A stretch of 64,000 bases of DNA from Flavobacteriales bacterium (GCA_016705545.1 JADIYA010000001.1:1-64000); one strand, 5' to 3'. Positions 19,703 to 28,496 are shown, counted from the first letter of the stretch. The notes: a model not told the origin generated them from the letters alone. Program-made: numbers and translations.

Positions 19703-20116
19703 ATGAAAACCACTTCCATCGCCCTGCTCCTGCTCATCACCCTCACCGCCAACAAATGCGTGAATAAGGCAGGACCCGACCTCGCGGCCATGAAAGAAAA
19801 GAAGTGGGTGGTGGAAACACTGAACGGTCTTCGGCCCGAATTGCCGGATGGCGCTGAAAGGCCGTGGCTGAAGCTCGCAGGCGATCAGCTGCAAGGCTTC
19901 GGCGGATGCAACAGCCTCATGGGCAGCTATGTGCTCGACGGCGAGAAGCTGAGCTTCTCCGGCATCGGCAGCACCAAGAAATATTGCGAGGGCATCCAGC
20001 CCACGGAGAATGCGGTGAAGGAGATGCTCGGCAAGGTGGACAGCTTCAAGCTCGACGGCGATCAGCTGCGCTTATTGGGCAGCGGGAAGGAACTGGCGGC
20101 GCTGCGCGGGGAGTGA
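19703..20116 (+). CDS. META domain-containing protein
   Basis: A 137-aa exported protein: MKTTSIALLLLITLTANKC leader, then a META domain (KKWVVETLNG, LQGFGGCNSLMGSYVLDGEKLSF, PTENAVKEMLGKVDSFKLDGDQLRL). The Cys after ANK is not a good lipobox, since Lys sits at -1, so lipidation is uncertain. ATG 19703 is chosen over the in-frame GTG 19682 because it starts the leader directly. META/HslJ-type domains occur in small envelope or stress proteins, and no reaction is known. It is convergent with the rhomboid gene, only 15 bp between stops. Confidence 0.82.
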   Translation: MKTTSIALLLLITLTANKCVNKAGPDLAAMKEKKWVVETLNGLRPELPDGAERPWLKLAGDQLQGFGGCNSLMGSYVLDGEKLSFSGIGSTKKYCEGIQPTENAVKEMLGKVDSFKLDGDQLRLLGSGKELAALRGE

Positions 20117-20131
20117 CCGACGCCGGCGCGC

Positions 20132-20890
20132 TCACTCATCCCACGTCGTGCTCACATTGCCGGGCCGTTCAGCGCGCTCGGCCAGCTTGCGCTTCCACGC
20201 CAGTTCGTGCTCATCCACCACGTCACCGGCATCGTCCTCGAGGTAGGGCGCGGGCGGCTCTTCGTCTTCTTCATCGAGGAAGGCCGGGCGCGGATCGCTC
20301 ACAGCAGGTGGCACACGGCGATGCAAGAATGCGAGCGCCAATCCGATGAAGGCGCCGCACAAGTGGCCTTCCCAGCTCATGTCCTCAAGTATGGGGAAGA
20401 TCCCCCATACCAAGCTTCCGTAGAGGAAGACCACGAGGAGCGAGAGGGCCATGAGCGTGCGCTGTCCGCGCAGCATGCCGCTGGTGAAGAGGAAGGCCGC
20501 CATGCCGTAGATCACGCCGCTGGCGCCCACATGCGGCGGTCCTCCCCGGCCAATGAGCCAAACGCCAAGGCCTCCGATGAGCCACGTGAGCAGCACGACT
20601 CGGCCTGCCATACGCGGGTAGAAATACATGAGGCACCAGCCGAGCATGACCACCGCGGTGCTGTTGTTGAAGATGTGCTCCCAATCGCCGTGCAGCAGCG
20701 GCGCCGCAGCGATACCGATAAGGCCCTTCAACTCGCGCGGGTACAGTCCGAATTGGCGCAATTGCAGGTCAAGACCCTGATCGAGCAGCCAAATGCACCA
20801 GATCAGCAGCGCCGCCAAGGCGGGAAGCACCAAGGCCGTGGCCATGCGGTTGCGCTTCACGGGCGATTCTGGGATCAGGTCATCGGACAT
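20132..20890 (-). CDS. rhomboid family intramembrane serine protease
   Basis: A 252-aa protein with about six membrane helices between residues 17 and 192. The catalytic dyad is visible: Ser124 in GASGVIYG and His176 in WEGHLCGA. The HGDWEHIFNN segment (67-76) is the usual L1 loop region. The C-terminal 60 residues are an acidic cytosolic tail (FLDEEDEEPPAPYLEDDAGD). Rhomboids cleave transmembrane substrates within the bilayer; the substrate here is unknown. It stands alone, divergent from the small CxxCH lipoprotein gene. Confidence 0.9.
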   Translation of the reverse strand: MSDDLIPESPVKRNRMATALVLPALAALLIWCIWLLDQGLDLQLRQFGLYPRELKGLIGIAAAPLLHGDWEHIFNNSTAVVMLGWCLMYFYPRMAGRVVLLTWLIGGLGVWLIGRGGPPHVGASGVIYGMAAFLFTSGMLRGQRTLMALSLLVVFLYGSLVWGIFPILEDMSWEGHLCGAFIGLALAFLHRRVPPAVSDPRPAFLDEEDEEPPAPYLEDDAGDVVDEHELAWKRKLAERAERPGNVSTTWDE

Positions 20891-21014
20891 GCAGCGAAGG
20901 TGGCAAGCATTGCGCCCGGAGCAGCGGCCTGACGGAACGGCACCTGCGGCCTGTCATGGACGCGTGCCCCGGCGCGGGCTTTCTTTGCCGCTCAAGCCAA
21001 TCAGCATCGAGCCC

Positions 21015-21455
21015 ATGCGCAACTCATTCATCGCCTTGTCCGTGATCGCCATTGTGGCCTGCGGGGCACGGACTGCCCAATTGGACGTGGTCAGCAGCGA
21101 TCAGGACCTTACGGCGCCCAGCGAGTTGGCGTTGCTGATGCGTACCATGGCCGCACATGCCGATAGCGTGAAGGCCGGACTCGCGCGTGGCGACAAGAAG
21201 CTGCCGCCCTACCCTGCTGCCGTCAAGAAGCTGCTCACGGCCACGCCCACCAAGGACATGCACATCGACCCCATCACCTTTCCCACATTCGGCACCGACT
21301 ACCAGGCCAAGGTGAGCGCGCTGTATAAGGCCGCGCGCAAGGACCGGGCCCGCGCTTACAACGCCTTGGTGCTGAGCTGCGCGAACTGCCACACCACGCA
21401 TTGCCCGGGGCCGATGATGCGGATCAAGAAGATGTATGTGGCACTGGAAGAGTGA
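21015..21455 (+). CDS. small cytochrome c-like lipoprotein
   Basis: A 146-aa protein starting ATG 21015. The N-terminus MRNSFIALSVIAIVAC is a lipoprotein signal with Cys16 as the probable lipidated residue. A single heme-binding motif CANCH lies at 122-126, followed by HCPGPMMRIKKMYV, where Met residues may ligate heme. The class is a periplasmic or membrane-anchored c-type cytochrome, with no partner gene adjacent. It is convergent with the ketosynthase-like gene; only a weak GACCA/TGGTC hairpin lies between them. Confidence 0.75.
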   Translation: MRNSFIALSVIAIVACGARTAQLDVVSSDQDLTAPSELALLMRTMAAHADSVKAGLARGDKKLPPYPAAVKKLLTATPTKDMHIDPITFPTFGTDYQAKVSALYKAARKDRARAYNALVLSCANCHTTHCPGPMMRIKKMYVALEE

Positions 21456-21504
21456 CCACCACTGGTCGTAATGCTGGACTCCGGTTCTCGAGCAACGCTG
21501 AAGA

Positions 21505-22563
21505 TCAGCTCCTCAGAAGCACCAGCGAATGATCCTTCAGCTGGAAGTGATCGCAGAGCAGTGCCGTACGGAATGGCCGATCCGGAACGCCGCGCAGCAC
21601 AGCTTCCGCAGGCAATGCCCCAGTGGCGAGCGCGCTCCACGTCAACCAAGTCCCGAATGCATTGGCCACGTAGAACTCCCCGCACAAGTGCTTGAAGGCC
21701 GCCACGGTGGCATCCGGGAAGAGCGCCTCAACAGGTCCATAAGCCTGATCCAGCTCCGCATCGCCTCCGCGCCCGACCATCAAGAGATCGATATCCGCTG
21801 ATTGCAGGCCGTTGCGTTGCAGGAACTCCTCGATCCGCGCCGCCATCGCTTCAGCGCCGCCGCGATATGCGATATCCGCATCGGCCAAGCGCACCGGCCG
21901 CTCGCCCCGAGGTTGGGCATCGAGCACGAAGAAGGCTGCGCCTTCGCCGCAGAGCGCTCCACGGTCCGCGCTGTTGAGCACTTCGAGGTTCGTCACGCTG
22001 CCCTGCTTCCAGATTCCGGAATGGCGCTGCGTGATGAAGTAATCCTCCGTGATCACCTCGGCTCCACCCACCAGCACGTGGCGCGCGCCCTCGAGGCCCA
22101 CTTGCACCAGCCCATCGAGCAGTGCGCTGGTGAACGAGAGTCCGCGGTGCAGGTAGGTGAAATTGGCACCCGTGCACTTCACGGCCAGTGCCAGCTGCCC
22201 CGCCACATTGTTGTGCGTGCTCTGGATGAAGGCCGTGGGGTTCGGCAGCATCTCGTCCTGCTGGATCATGGATCCGAAGAAGCGCTCGGTGCTCTCCATG
22301 CAGCCAAGCCCGGTGCCCACGATGATGGCCTCCGGGACCTGCACACCGGCGCGCTCCAGCGCATTCAAGCCGCAGCCGATACCGATGCGGGCCACCTTGG
22401 CCATGCGACGCCCGCGCATGGGATCGATATAGCGCTTCAGGTCAGGCTCGATGGACTTGAGCGGATGCGCGTCGTAGCGCACCACGCGCTCTAAACCGTC
22501 ACGATCGAAACCGGGCTGCGGGCCGATCATGCTTGCTCCGGTGATATACACAGGCGATTTCAT
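21505..22563 (-). CDS. beta-ketoacyl synthase-like protein lacking the active Cys (chain-length-factor type)
   Basis: A 352-aa thiolase-fold protein related to ketosynthases (MKSPVYITGASMIGPQ, IIVGTGLGCMESTERFFG, GEGAAFFVLDA). Where ketosynthases have TACSS it reads NFTYLHRGLSFTSALLDG (134-151), so the nucleophilic Cys is absent. The HGTGT motif also reads VGRGG. It therefore resembles the chain-length-factor partner of type II ketosynthase heterodimers, such as those of aryl polyene and flexirubin clusters. It overlaps the catalytic ketosynthase gene by 4 bp (ATGA), consistent with a 1:1 complex. It is the last gene of the cluster. Confidence 0.85.
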   Translation of the reverse strand: MKSPVYITGASMIGPQPGFDRDGLERVVRYDAHPLKSIEPDLKRYIDPMRGRRMAKVARIGIGCGLNALERAGVQVPEAIIVGTGLGCMESTERFFGSMIQQDEMLPNPTAFIQSTHNNVAGQLALAVKCTGANFTYLHRGLSFTSALLDGLVQVGLEGARHVLVGGAEVITEDYFITQRHSGIWKQGSVTNLEVLNSADRGALCGEGAAFFVLDAQPRGERPVRLADADIAYRGGAEAMAARIEEFLQRNGLQSADIDLLMVGRGGDAELDQAYGPVEALFPDATVAAFKHLCGEFYVANAFGTWLTWSALATGALPAEAVLRGVPDRPFRTALLCDHFQLKDHSLVLLRS

Positions 22564-23768
22564 GGAGCGGAGAGTACCAATGCCGTGTTGTTGCCGCCGA
22601 AGCCGAAGGAATTCGAAAGCACGTGCCGGATGCGATGGCCGGTGGATGAGCGAAGCACCGGTGTGAGCGGGGCCTCATCAAGCGGCTCAGCGAAACGCAG
22701 CGTGGCGAAGTGCGCGCCTTCCATCAGTGCGAGCGCGCTGTAAATGGCTTCCACGGCTCCCGCAGCTCCAAGTGTATGCCCGGTGAAGGATTTGGTGCTG
22801 GTGAAGGGCGGAACCGCATCGCTGAAGAGGCGCATCAAGGCCTTCCCTTCCGAAGAATCGTTGTTGAGCGTCCCGGTCCCATGCACATTCACGTGATCAA
22901 TGTCCTGGGCCGTGAGCCCGGCCTTCTGAATGGCCCGGGTCATGGCGAGGAGCGCACCCTCGCCATCCGGTGAAGAAGCCGTGGCATGAAAGGCCTCGTT
23001 CGTGTTCGCGAAACCTGAGACGACGGCCAAGGATCGCGCGGCCCGAGCCCGAGCAAGGTCCTCACGCTCAATCACGAGATAGGCGCCCGCCTCACCCAGG
23101 TTGAGCCCCGCGCGCCTCCGATCGAATGGTCGGCAGGGCTCGCGATCCAGGATCATGAGGCTGTTGAAGCCGTTGACGGTGAAGCGGCATAAGGCATCGG
23201 CGCCGCCGACGATGGCCGCATCCAACAGGCCCGCGCGAATGAGCCGGGTCCCGAGGATCATGGCATTCGCCGACGAGGAGCAGGCCGTGCTGATAGTGGT
23301 GACCATGCCACTCATGCCCAATTCGCGCGCGATCCGCTCGGCATGCTCGCCGGGGTCATGCGTGCCGATGTATTGGCGCACCTCGTCGGGCGGGTCTTCC
23401 TCGAAGAAGCGCGTGTAGATCGGTTCGCTCTTGTCGATGCCGCCGGCCGTTGTGGCGGAGATCAGTCCAACGCGCGGAGACCGATGCTCGATGCCTGACT
23501 GCTGGATCGCCTCCTTGATGGCGGCAAGGCCGAGCAGCGCGGTCCGGGTCCAGCCGCGCATGGACGATGGCGCTGCCAGCGCGCCCAACGCATCGTCAGT
23601 CAATTGGACTTCACCAGCGGGAATCTCACCGCGGAAGCGCGTGCTCAGGCGCGTGATGGGGGCGATGCCTGAACGCTCTTCCAAGAGCGCACGCAAATTG
23701 CTGCGTGCATCGTGCCCGATCGCCGATACGATGCCCATGCCCGTGATCACGACCCGATCGTGGCTCAT
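22560..23768 (-). CDS. beta-ketoacyl-ACP synthase (FabF-like), pigment cluster
   Basis: A 402-aa type II ketosynthase with the Cys-His-His triad: Cys163 in STACSSSANAM, His296 in VHGTGTLNND and His331 in FTGHTLGAAGA. The start ATG 23768 (MSHDRVVITGMGIVSAIG) matches the family N-terminus, and the longer open frame upstream overlaps the permease gene and is not coding. It should elongate an acyl or polyene chain on an ACP by decarboxylative condensation with malonyl-ACP, probably with the Cys-less partner downstream. The gene overlaps the permease gene by 4 bp on one side and the partner gene by 4 bp on the other, so all are translationally coupled. Confidence 0.92.
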   Translation of the reverse strand: MSHDRVVITGMGIVSAIGHDARSNLRALLEERSGIAPITRLSTRFRGEIPAGEVQLTDDALGALAAPSSMRGWTRTALLGLAAIKEAIQQSGIEHRSPRVGLISATTAGGIDKSEPIYTRFFEEDPPDEVRQYIGTHDPGEHAERIARELGMSGMVTTISTACSSSANAMILGTRLIRAGLLDAAIVGGADALCRFTVNGFNSLMILDREPCRPFDRRRAGLNLGEAGAYLVIEREDLARARAARSLAVVSGFANTNEAFHATASSPDGEGALLAMTRAIQKAGLTAQDIDHVNVHGTGTLNNDSSEGKALMRLFSDAVPPFTSTKSFTGHTLGAAGAVEAIYSALALMEGAHFATLRFAEPLDEAPLTPVLRSSTGHRIRHVLSNSFGFGGNNTALVLSAP

Positions 23769-25051
23769 CGCGATGAAGCTATCCGTTCGGAGACAATGGC
23801 CAACCCGATGCACACGGCGGCGAAGAGCACCAGCGGCAAGAACAACGGCAGCAGATCGCTGATGCCACCTCCGCGCAGCAGCACGGCGTTGTATGCTTCC
23901 ATGCTCCAGTGCAACGGCGATAAGCGGCCGACCGCCTGCATCCCGGCGGGCATGATGTACAAGGGCACCCAGATGCCGCCGATGGCCGAGAGGATCACCA
24001 CGCAGGTGGAACCGAGCACCGCGCTCTGCTGCTGCGAACGGCTGAGCGCGCCTACCAGCACACCGAAGGAGGTTGCCGCAAGAGCTACCACGCCCGATAT
24101 CATGAGCAGAAGTGCCAGCATGTGAGGACCAGCGATCCACAACGGTGGAAGCCCGAGCATGGGGAGCACCCAGCGTCCGACGATACCCATGAGGATGGCT
24201 TGCAATAGACAGACCAGCAGGTAAGCCATGATCCGGCTCGCGATCCGCTCAGCGGTGGCGCCCGGCATGGTGAGCAGCCGCACCATGCAGCCCGATTGGC
24301 GCTCCTTCACCAGGTTGCCGCCGAGCAGCACCACCGTGAAGAACATGGCGAAGACCGTCCATGCCGGGACATTGTGCTGCGTGGAATCCTGCGCCACGCC
24401 GACGCCGATCAACTCGCCCGCCGCGATCTCTTGCCGGACAGCGATGAACGGATCACCCATGGCGATGCGGGGCATGGAATTGCCCGTGGCCGATTCAAGG
24501 TTGGTCCGCATCACTTCAAGCAACCGCTCCGCGCTCAGTTCGTTGATGATCGCGCTCACCGATGCCTGCACCAGCTGGCGGAAAGCATGCTTCACCGTAG
24601 GGTCGATGAGCAGTGTGATGGCGGTGCTGTCAGCAGGACTCCGTTGCGAAATCGAATCGAGGGGCGCCATCGGGATGAGTTCCATGATGGCCAACATGGA
24701 CCGGGACTCAAGCGCAGCGGAGGCATCGCGCGGCACGATGATGCCCACCTGTTGATCGCCTCGTCGCACGGCATCGCGGAACGCCTCGCTGGAAAGGCCT
24801 CGCGCATCGGTCACGATGAACGATGAGGAGTCGAGGCGATCGCGCAAGCGATTCCCCACCGGGCCGCCATCGTGATCGAGCAGCAGCACCTTGATGCGGT
24901 GCTCGCTGAAATCGCGGAACGGCGCATCCTGCACCACGGCCATGATCATCACCAGTGCCAAGGGCATCAGGAAGAGCAGCGCGAGGCCGGCGCGGTCGCG
25001 CAGCAGGAGCAGCAGCTCCTTGGTGATATGCGCGCGCAGCCGTTGCAGCAT
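23765..25051 (-). CDS. ABC-2 type transporter permease, pigment cluster
   Basis: A 428-aa membrane subunit of an ABC-2 exporter. It has one N-terminal helix (LALLFLMPLALVMIMAVV), a roughly 190-residue periplasmic loop (HRIKVLLLDHDGGPVGNRL, VGIIVPRDAS), then five helices from about residue 225 (TVFAMFFTVVLLGGNLVKE, LLTMPGATAERI). The -NLVKERQSG- and -MPG- segments are typical of the DrrB/YhhJ family. It pairs with the ATPase encoded 3 bp upstream. The probable cargo is the cluster's lipid-like product or a precursor, as inferred from location. Confidence 0.88.
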   Translation of the reverse strand: MLQRLRAHITKELLLLLRDRAGLALLFLMPLALVMIMAVVQDAPFRDFSEHRIKVLLLDHDGGPVGNRLRDRLDSSSFIVTDARGLSSEAFRDAVRRGDQQVGIIVPRDASAALESRSMLAIMELIPMAPLDSISQRSPADSTAITLLIDPTVKHAFRQLVQASVSAIINELSAERLLEVMRTNLESATGNSMPRIAMGDPFIAVRQEIAAGELIGVGVAQDSTQHNVPAWTVFAMFFTVVLLGGNLVKERQSGCMVRLLTMPGATAERIASRIMAYLLVCLLQAILMGIVGRWVLPMLGLPPLWIAGPHMLALLLMISGVVALAATSFGVLVGALSRSQQQSAVLGSTCVVILSAIGGIWVPLYIMPAGMQAVGRLSPLHWSMEAYNAVLLRGGGISDLLPLFLPLVLFAAVCIGLAIVSERIASSR

Positions 25052-25054
25052 CGG

Positions 25055-25795
25055 TCAGTCGCGCAGGGCTTTGCCCGTGATGCGGAGAAAGGCCTCCTCC
25101 AATCGTTCGTGACCAGTGAGGGCGCGCGGATCGGCCACTTCACCCACGAAACGACCATGATCCATGATCACCACGCGCGAGCAGAGCCGCTCGGCTTCTT
25201 CAAGATGGTGCGAGGTGTAAACGATGGTGGTGCCGGCCGCATGGATCTCCTGCAATAGGTCCCAAATGGCCGATCGCGACTGCACATCGATGCCCACGGT
25301 CGGTTCATCCAGAAAGAGGATCGCCGGTTGATGCAGCAGCGCCACCATCAGGTTCAAGCGGCGCTTCATGCCGCCCGACCATTCCTTGACCTGATCATGC
25401 GCGCGTGCGCTCAATCCGGCGCGCTCGAGCAATTCACCTCCGCGCGACTGCACCGCTCCCCCATCCAATCCTTGCAGGGCGCCGAAGAAGGCCAGGTTCT
25501 CCCAAGCGCTGAGCGACTCGTACAGCGCGGGCTCCTGTGGCACGAGCCCGATGATCCGGTGCACCCACCCCGGTTCGGCGAAGAGGTCAATGCCATTGAT
25601 CGCAACGCTTCCCGCAGTTGCACGCATCACTCCCGTGAGGATTGAGATGAGCGTGGTCTTGCCCGCGCCATTCGGACCGAGCAAGCCGAGGAACTCACCA
25701 GCGTCCACGCGCAGGTCAAAGCCATCCAACGCAGGCTCGGCGCCCTTCCGGTAGCGCTTCACCAAGCCCTCAACGCGGATGATCGAATTGCTCAT
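25055..25795 (-). CDS. ABC transporter ATP-binding protein, pigment cluster
   Basis: A 246-aa ABC ATPase: Walker A GPNGAGKTT (40-48), Q-loop VPQEP (85-89), signature EWSGGMKRR (138-146), Walker B AILFLDEPT (158-166) and H-loop YTSHHLEEAERL. The type is the drug/lipid exporter branch (CcmA/DrrA-like). It overlaps the BtrH-like gene by 4 bp and is followed 3 bp later by its permease. It energises export of the cluster product or a precursor (inference). Confidence 0.92.
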   Translation of the reverse strand: MSNSIIRVEGLVKRYRKGAEPALDGFDLRVDAGEFLGLLGPNGAGKTTLISILTGVMRATAGSVAINGIDLFAEPGWVHRIIGLVPQEPALYESLSAWENLAFFGALQGLDGGAVQSRGGELLERAGLSARAHDQVKEWSGGMKRRLNLMVALLHQPAILFLDEPTVGIDVQSRSAIWDLLQEIHAAGTTIVYTSHHLEEAERLCSRVVIMDHGRFVGEVADPRALTGHERLEEAFLRITGKALRD

Positions 25796-26808
25796 GCCTT
25801 GCCAGAACGGGCCAATTCGCGGAACAGGGCGGTCTCCAGGCGACCGAGCTCCACGAGCCTATCGGCCAGCGTATCATAGGTGCTGCCAGCTTCCGCGCGG
25901 CCCTTGCACATGCGGCCGGCCTCGAAGGCGAACTCGCGCCATTGATCGCCGATGCGTGTCATGGCTTGCGCATGCTCGCGCAGTGAAGGCCGATCGAGCA
26001 GTGTGGCCGCCTCCTGCAGGAATGCCGCGAACATGAATCGGAATCCCGCGCCGCCGGTGCCGATCTCCTCCTGCATCCGAATGAGGTTGCCCAGTGCGAG
26101 GCGCGCATCGCGCTCGCCCAAGCGCCGCTCGTAGTTGCGAAGCTTGCCCGCCAGGTAGGGAATGCCCTTCGCGCCGAACATGGGCAGGGGCGTATTCACC
26201 ATGTCGCGCGCGGTACGCCGCAATCCTCTGGCCGCAGCGGTGCGCAGATCGGCATCCGTGGGCACGCGCACCGGATAGTACATGCGGCCGCTGGTATTGG
26301 GCATGCCCTTGGCGAAACGCGCGCGCACCAGTGCATTGCGGTGGATGCGCGTGGTGGCGTCCATCACCGGGTCGCTCACCAGGTACTCATCGCCCTCGCG
26401 GCCGAACACCACGATGTTGTGCCCATTGAAGTGGAAGCGGAAGGCCTTGGGCAAGTAGGGCAGGTAGAACACGCTGGTGAGCATGCCCACCGGGAGCCCT
26501 TGATCGAGCACGCGGTCCAGGGCATCCATCGCCGAGGCCGGATCGCGGAAGCGCATGCGGCGCATCTCCACGCCCACGCTGCGCGAGAAGCGCTTGAAGA
26601 TGTGGCCCGGGAGGATGCGATAGCTGGTGACGGGGATGCCGTTCATCTTGATGAAGGGCATGTGGCTATAGAAGAGCCCTGATCCAATGCCGAAGGCCAT
26701 GGGCTCCGACACGCGCAGCCCGTGAAAGCGCATCAGGTTGCTGATCACGCCGGTCTCGCAGTGCGCGCTCTGCTGGTGCTCGAAGGGGATGATGAGGTCC
26801 TTGCTCAT
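25792..26808 (-). CDS. BtrH N-terminal domain protein (acyltransferase-like), pigment cluster
   Basis: A 338-aa protein with a BtrH-type papain-fold N-terminal half: HQQSAHCETGVISNLM with Cys17 as the candidate nucleophile, HFNGHNIVVFG as the His region and VSDPVMD as the acidic member. BtrH of butirosin synthesis moves an acyl group from an ACP to an amine. In flexirubin-type clusters the homologue is thought to act in acyl transfer, but its step is not established. The C-terminal 150 residues are helical with no recognised domain. It has 4-bp overlaps with both neighbours, the 133-aa gene and the ATPase gene. Confidence 0.82.
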   Translation of the reverse strand: MSKDLIIPFEHQQSAHCETGVISNLMRFHGLRVSEPMAFGIGSGLFYSHMPFIKMNGIPVTSYRILPGHIFKRFSRSVGVEMRRMRFRDPASAMDALDRVLDQGLPVGMLTSVFYLPYLPKAFRFHFNGHNIVVFGREGDEYLVSDPVMDATTRIHRNALVRARFAKGMPNTSGRMYYPVRVPTDADLRTAAARGLRRTARDMVNTPLPMFGAKGIPYLAGKLRNYERRLGERDARLALGNLIRMQEEIGTGGAGFRFMFAAFLQEAATLLDRPSLREHAQAMTRIGDQWREFAFEAGRMCKGRAEAGSTYDTLADRLVELGRLETALFRELARSGKA

Positions 26809-27206
26809 TGCGGCACCTGTTTCAACTCAGCCACGCTCACCAGCAAGGCTTCAGCATATTGCTCCAAGGTCGATCGGTCCAAGGCGTTGAAGCCTTCAGG
26901 CTCCAGATGGCGCTTCACCTTGCGCGCCGGGATGCCCATGTGCTTGGCGAGCAGGGCCGCATCCATCATGTTCTTCTCCATGTGGTAGGCAAGCGGTGAA
27001 GCCGCGCCGCAAAGGACTTGCTGCCGGGCCTCTTCCACGCGCTCGTTCACCACCTCCCAAGCCTGACCAAGGGCGACATTCTCCGGCTCCCAGCCCACGC
27101 TCGGCACCTTTTCGTATTCGCCGTTCTCATTCACGGCATACTTCACCACCTTGAACTTTCCTTCCAGCAAGTTGGCATCGTCCTGGGGCACTTCCTCCTT
27201 CTTCAT
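26805..27206 (-). CDS. conserved 133-aa protein with XRE-like helix-turn-helix end, pigment cluster
   Basis: The protein is not a named family to me. The N-terminal half (GKFKVVKYAVNENGEYEKV, VGWEPENVALGQAW) is mixed alpha/beta and unfamiliar. The C-terminal half reads AALLAKHMGIPARKVKRHL and then FNALDRSTLEQYAEALLVSV, which has the helix pattern of a Cro/C1 (XRE) DNA-binding domain: turn after MGI, recognition helix ARKVKRHL, then the ending TLEQYAEALLVSVAEL. It could regulate the cluster, or the fold could serve protein binding. It overlaps the BtrH-like gene by 4 bp and follows DarB by 72 bp. Confidence 0.7.
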   Translation of the reverse strand: MKKEEVPQDDANLLEGKFKVVKYAVNENGEYEKVPSVGWEPENVALGQAWEVVNERVEEARQQVLCGAASPLAYHMEKNMMDAALLAKHMGIPARKVKRHLEPEGFNALDRSTLEQYAEALLVSVAELKQVPQ

Positions 27207-27278
27207 GCAATCGCGGTTCGTGCCGATGGAAGCGGCGCGGTGCTGGCGAAGGTAATCGGGGCCTAGGGACGTGACGGA

Positions 27279-28409
27279 TCACACCGCCGTGCACAGCGCA
27301 GCTGCATACGAGAAGCGCGCGCTCTCGGGCACCACCAGCAGGATCCGCTGGCCCTTGCGCACCTTGCCCGAACGCAGCAGGCCATCGAGCATGAGGAAGG
27401 CCGATGCCGCGCCCACGTTGCCCACCTCGGTGAGGTTGAGGAACCAGCGCTCCTGCGGCAAATGAATGCCCTGCTCGGCCAAGCACTGCTGAAGCTTGTC
27501 GCGGAAGAACATGGAACTGATGTGAGGAAGGAAGTGGTCCACATCCGTTGCAGCCAGTTCCTGCTCCTCCAGCACTCCTTTCAAATAGCGCGCACCCAAT
27601 TCAATGATGTGCCGGCCCAGGAGCTTCACATCCTGTTTCATGCTGAAGACCGATCGGCCAGCCAGCTCCTCGGGTGCGAAATGCTTCCAGCCCAAGAATG
27701 CCCCTTGCTCATCCTTATCGCCACCTGAATACATGCAGACCTCGAGCTCGTGGGCGAAGGATCGCGACCGGATCCACTCCACCTTCAGGCTCAACGGCCC
27801 GCGCGGAGCATTTTCCACCAGCACGGCGGCAGCTCCATCGGAGAGCATCCACCGAAGGAATTCCTTCTCAAAGCCGATGATGGGGTCGGCTACCAGTTGA
27901 CGGTAGCGCTCGGTCTCGCGCTCGAAATTGGAGGCGCGCATCATCGGCCCTACGAGCTCGCTCCCCGCCGCTATGGCATTGGCCGAATTGCCGCTGGCCA
28001 CGCTCATCCACGCGTACTTCAAGGCGTGCATGCCCGAGCAGCAGGCGCCGCTGGGCGATACCACTTCCATGGCATGGCCCAGCTCTCCGTGCACCTGGCT
28101 GGCGTGCGATGGCAGGAACTGATCGGGTGAAGAGGTGCCGCATGCGAGCACCTGGATCGCACGAAGGTCGATGCCATCGCCTGCAAGGCCCTCCACAGCG
28201 CGCGCAACGAGCTGGGCATTGGTGTGCGTGATGCGGCCCTGGCGATCGAGCGCATAGTGCCGCTTCAGGATGCCATTGTTGCGCAGGACGATGGACCGGG
28301 CGCGCGATGGCTTCCCGTCGATCATCCCCAGGAAATCGGTCATCTCGTCATTGCCGATGGGATCGTTCGGCAGATAGCCCGAGACGCGTGTGATGAATGC
28401 TTCTTGCAA
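27279..28409 (-). CDS. darB: KASIII-type ketosynthase, DarB-like (dialkylresorcinol biosynthesis)
   Basis: About 376 aa from TTG 28409; an in-frame TTG at 28463 would add 18 residues. The shorter start fits the family opening (FITRVSGYLPNDPIGNDEM) and lies 34 nt after a TACTTTTG promoter-like box. Catalytic residues are visible: Cys in SGACCSGMHAL (about 124), His in HFLPHISSMF (about 296) and Asn in LTEVGNVGAAS (about 331). DarB-type enzymes join two beta-keto acyl chains and close them to a cyclohexanedione, which DarA then aromatises. DarA lies directly upstream on the same strand. FabH-like function in fatty acid initiation is less likely given the neighbours. Confidence 0.85.
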   Translation of the reverse strand: MQEAFITRVSGYLPNDPIGNDEMTDFLGMIDGKPSRARSIVLRNNGILKRHYALDRQGRITHTNAQLVARAVEGLAGDGIDLRAIQVLACGTSSPDQFLPSHASQVHGELGHAMEVVSPSGACCSGMHALKYAWMSVASGNSANAIAAGSELVGPMMRASNFERETERYRQLVADPIIGFEKEFLRWMLSDGAAAVLVENAPRGPLSLKVEWIRSRSFAHELEVCMYSGGDKDEQGAFLGWKHFAPEELAGRSVFSMKQDVKLLGRHIIELGARYLKGVLEEQELAATDVDHFLPHISSMFFRDKLQQCLAEQGIHLPQERWFLNLTEVGNVGAASAFLMLDGLLRSGKVRKGQRILLVVPESARFSYAAALCTAV

Positions 28410-28443
28410 GGCGACTGGAAATCGGTGCGGAGTCGAAGGGCGC

Positions 28444-28451
28444 CAAAAGTA
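28444..28451 (-). promoter_or_regulatory. -7 promoter box before darB
   Basis: On the minus strand TACTTTTG, matching TAnnTTTG, in the 87-bp gap between darA and darB. It suggests that darB and the downstream genes have their own promoter. Confidence 0.45.
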
Positions 28452-28496
28452 GCGCACGACCAATGTCGGCGCGCCTTCTGCGAATGCCTGCGCAGC

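Noticed and set aside
21456..21504. Terminator between cytochrome-like and ketosynthase-like genes
   Set aside because: Only a 5-bp GACCA/TGGTC stem is present, too weak to call.
23769..24140. N-terminal extension of the FabF-like ketosynthase
   Set aside because: It overlaps the ABC permease gene; the family N-terminus begins at 23768 and a 4-bp overlap there is consistent with the operon.
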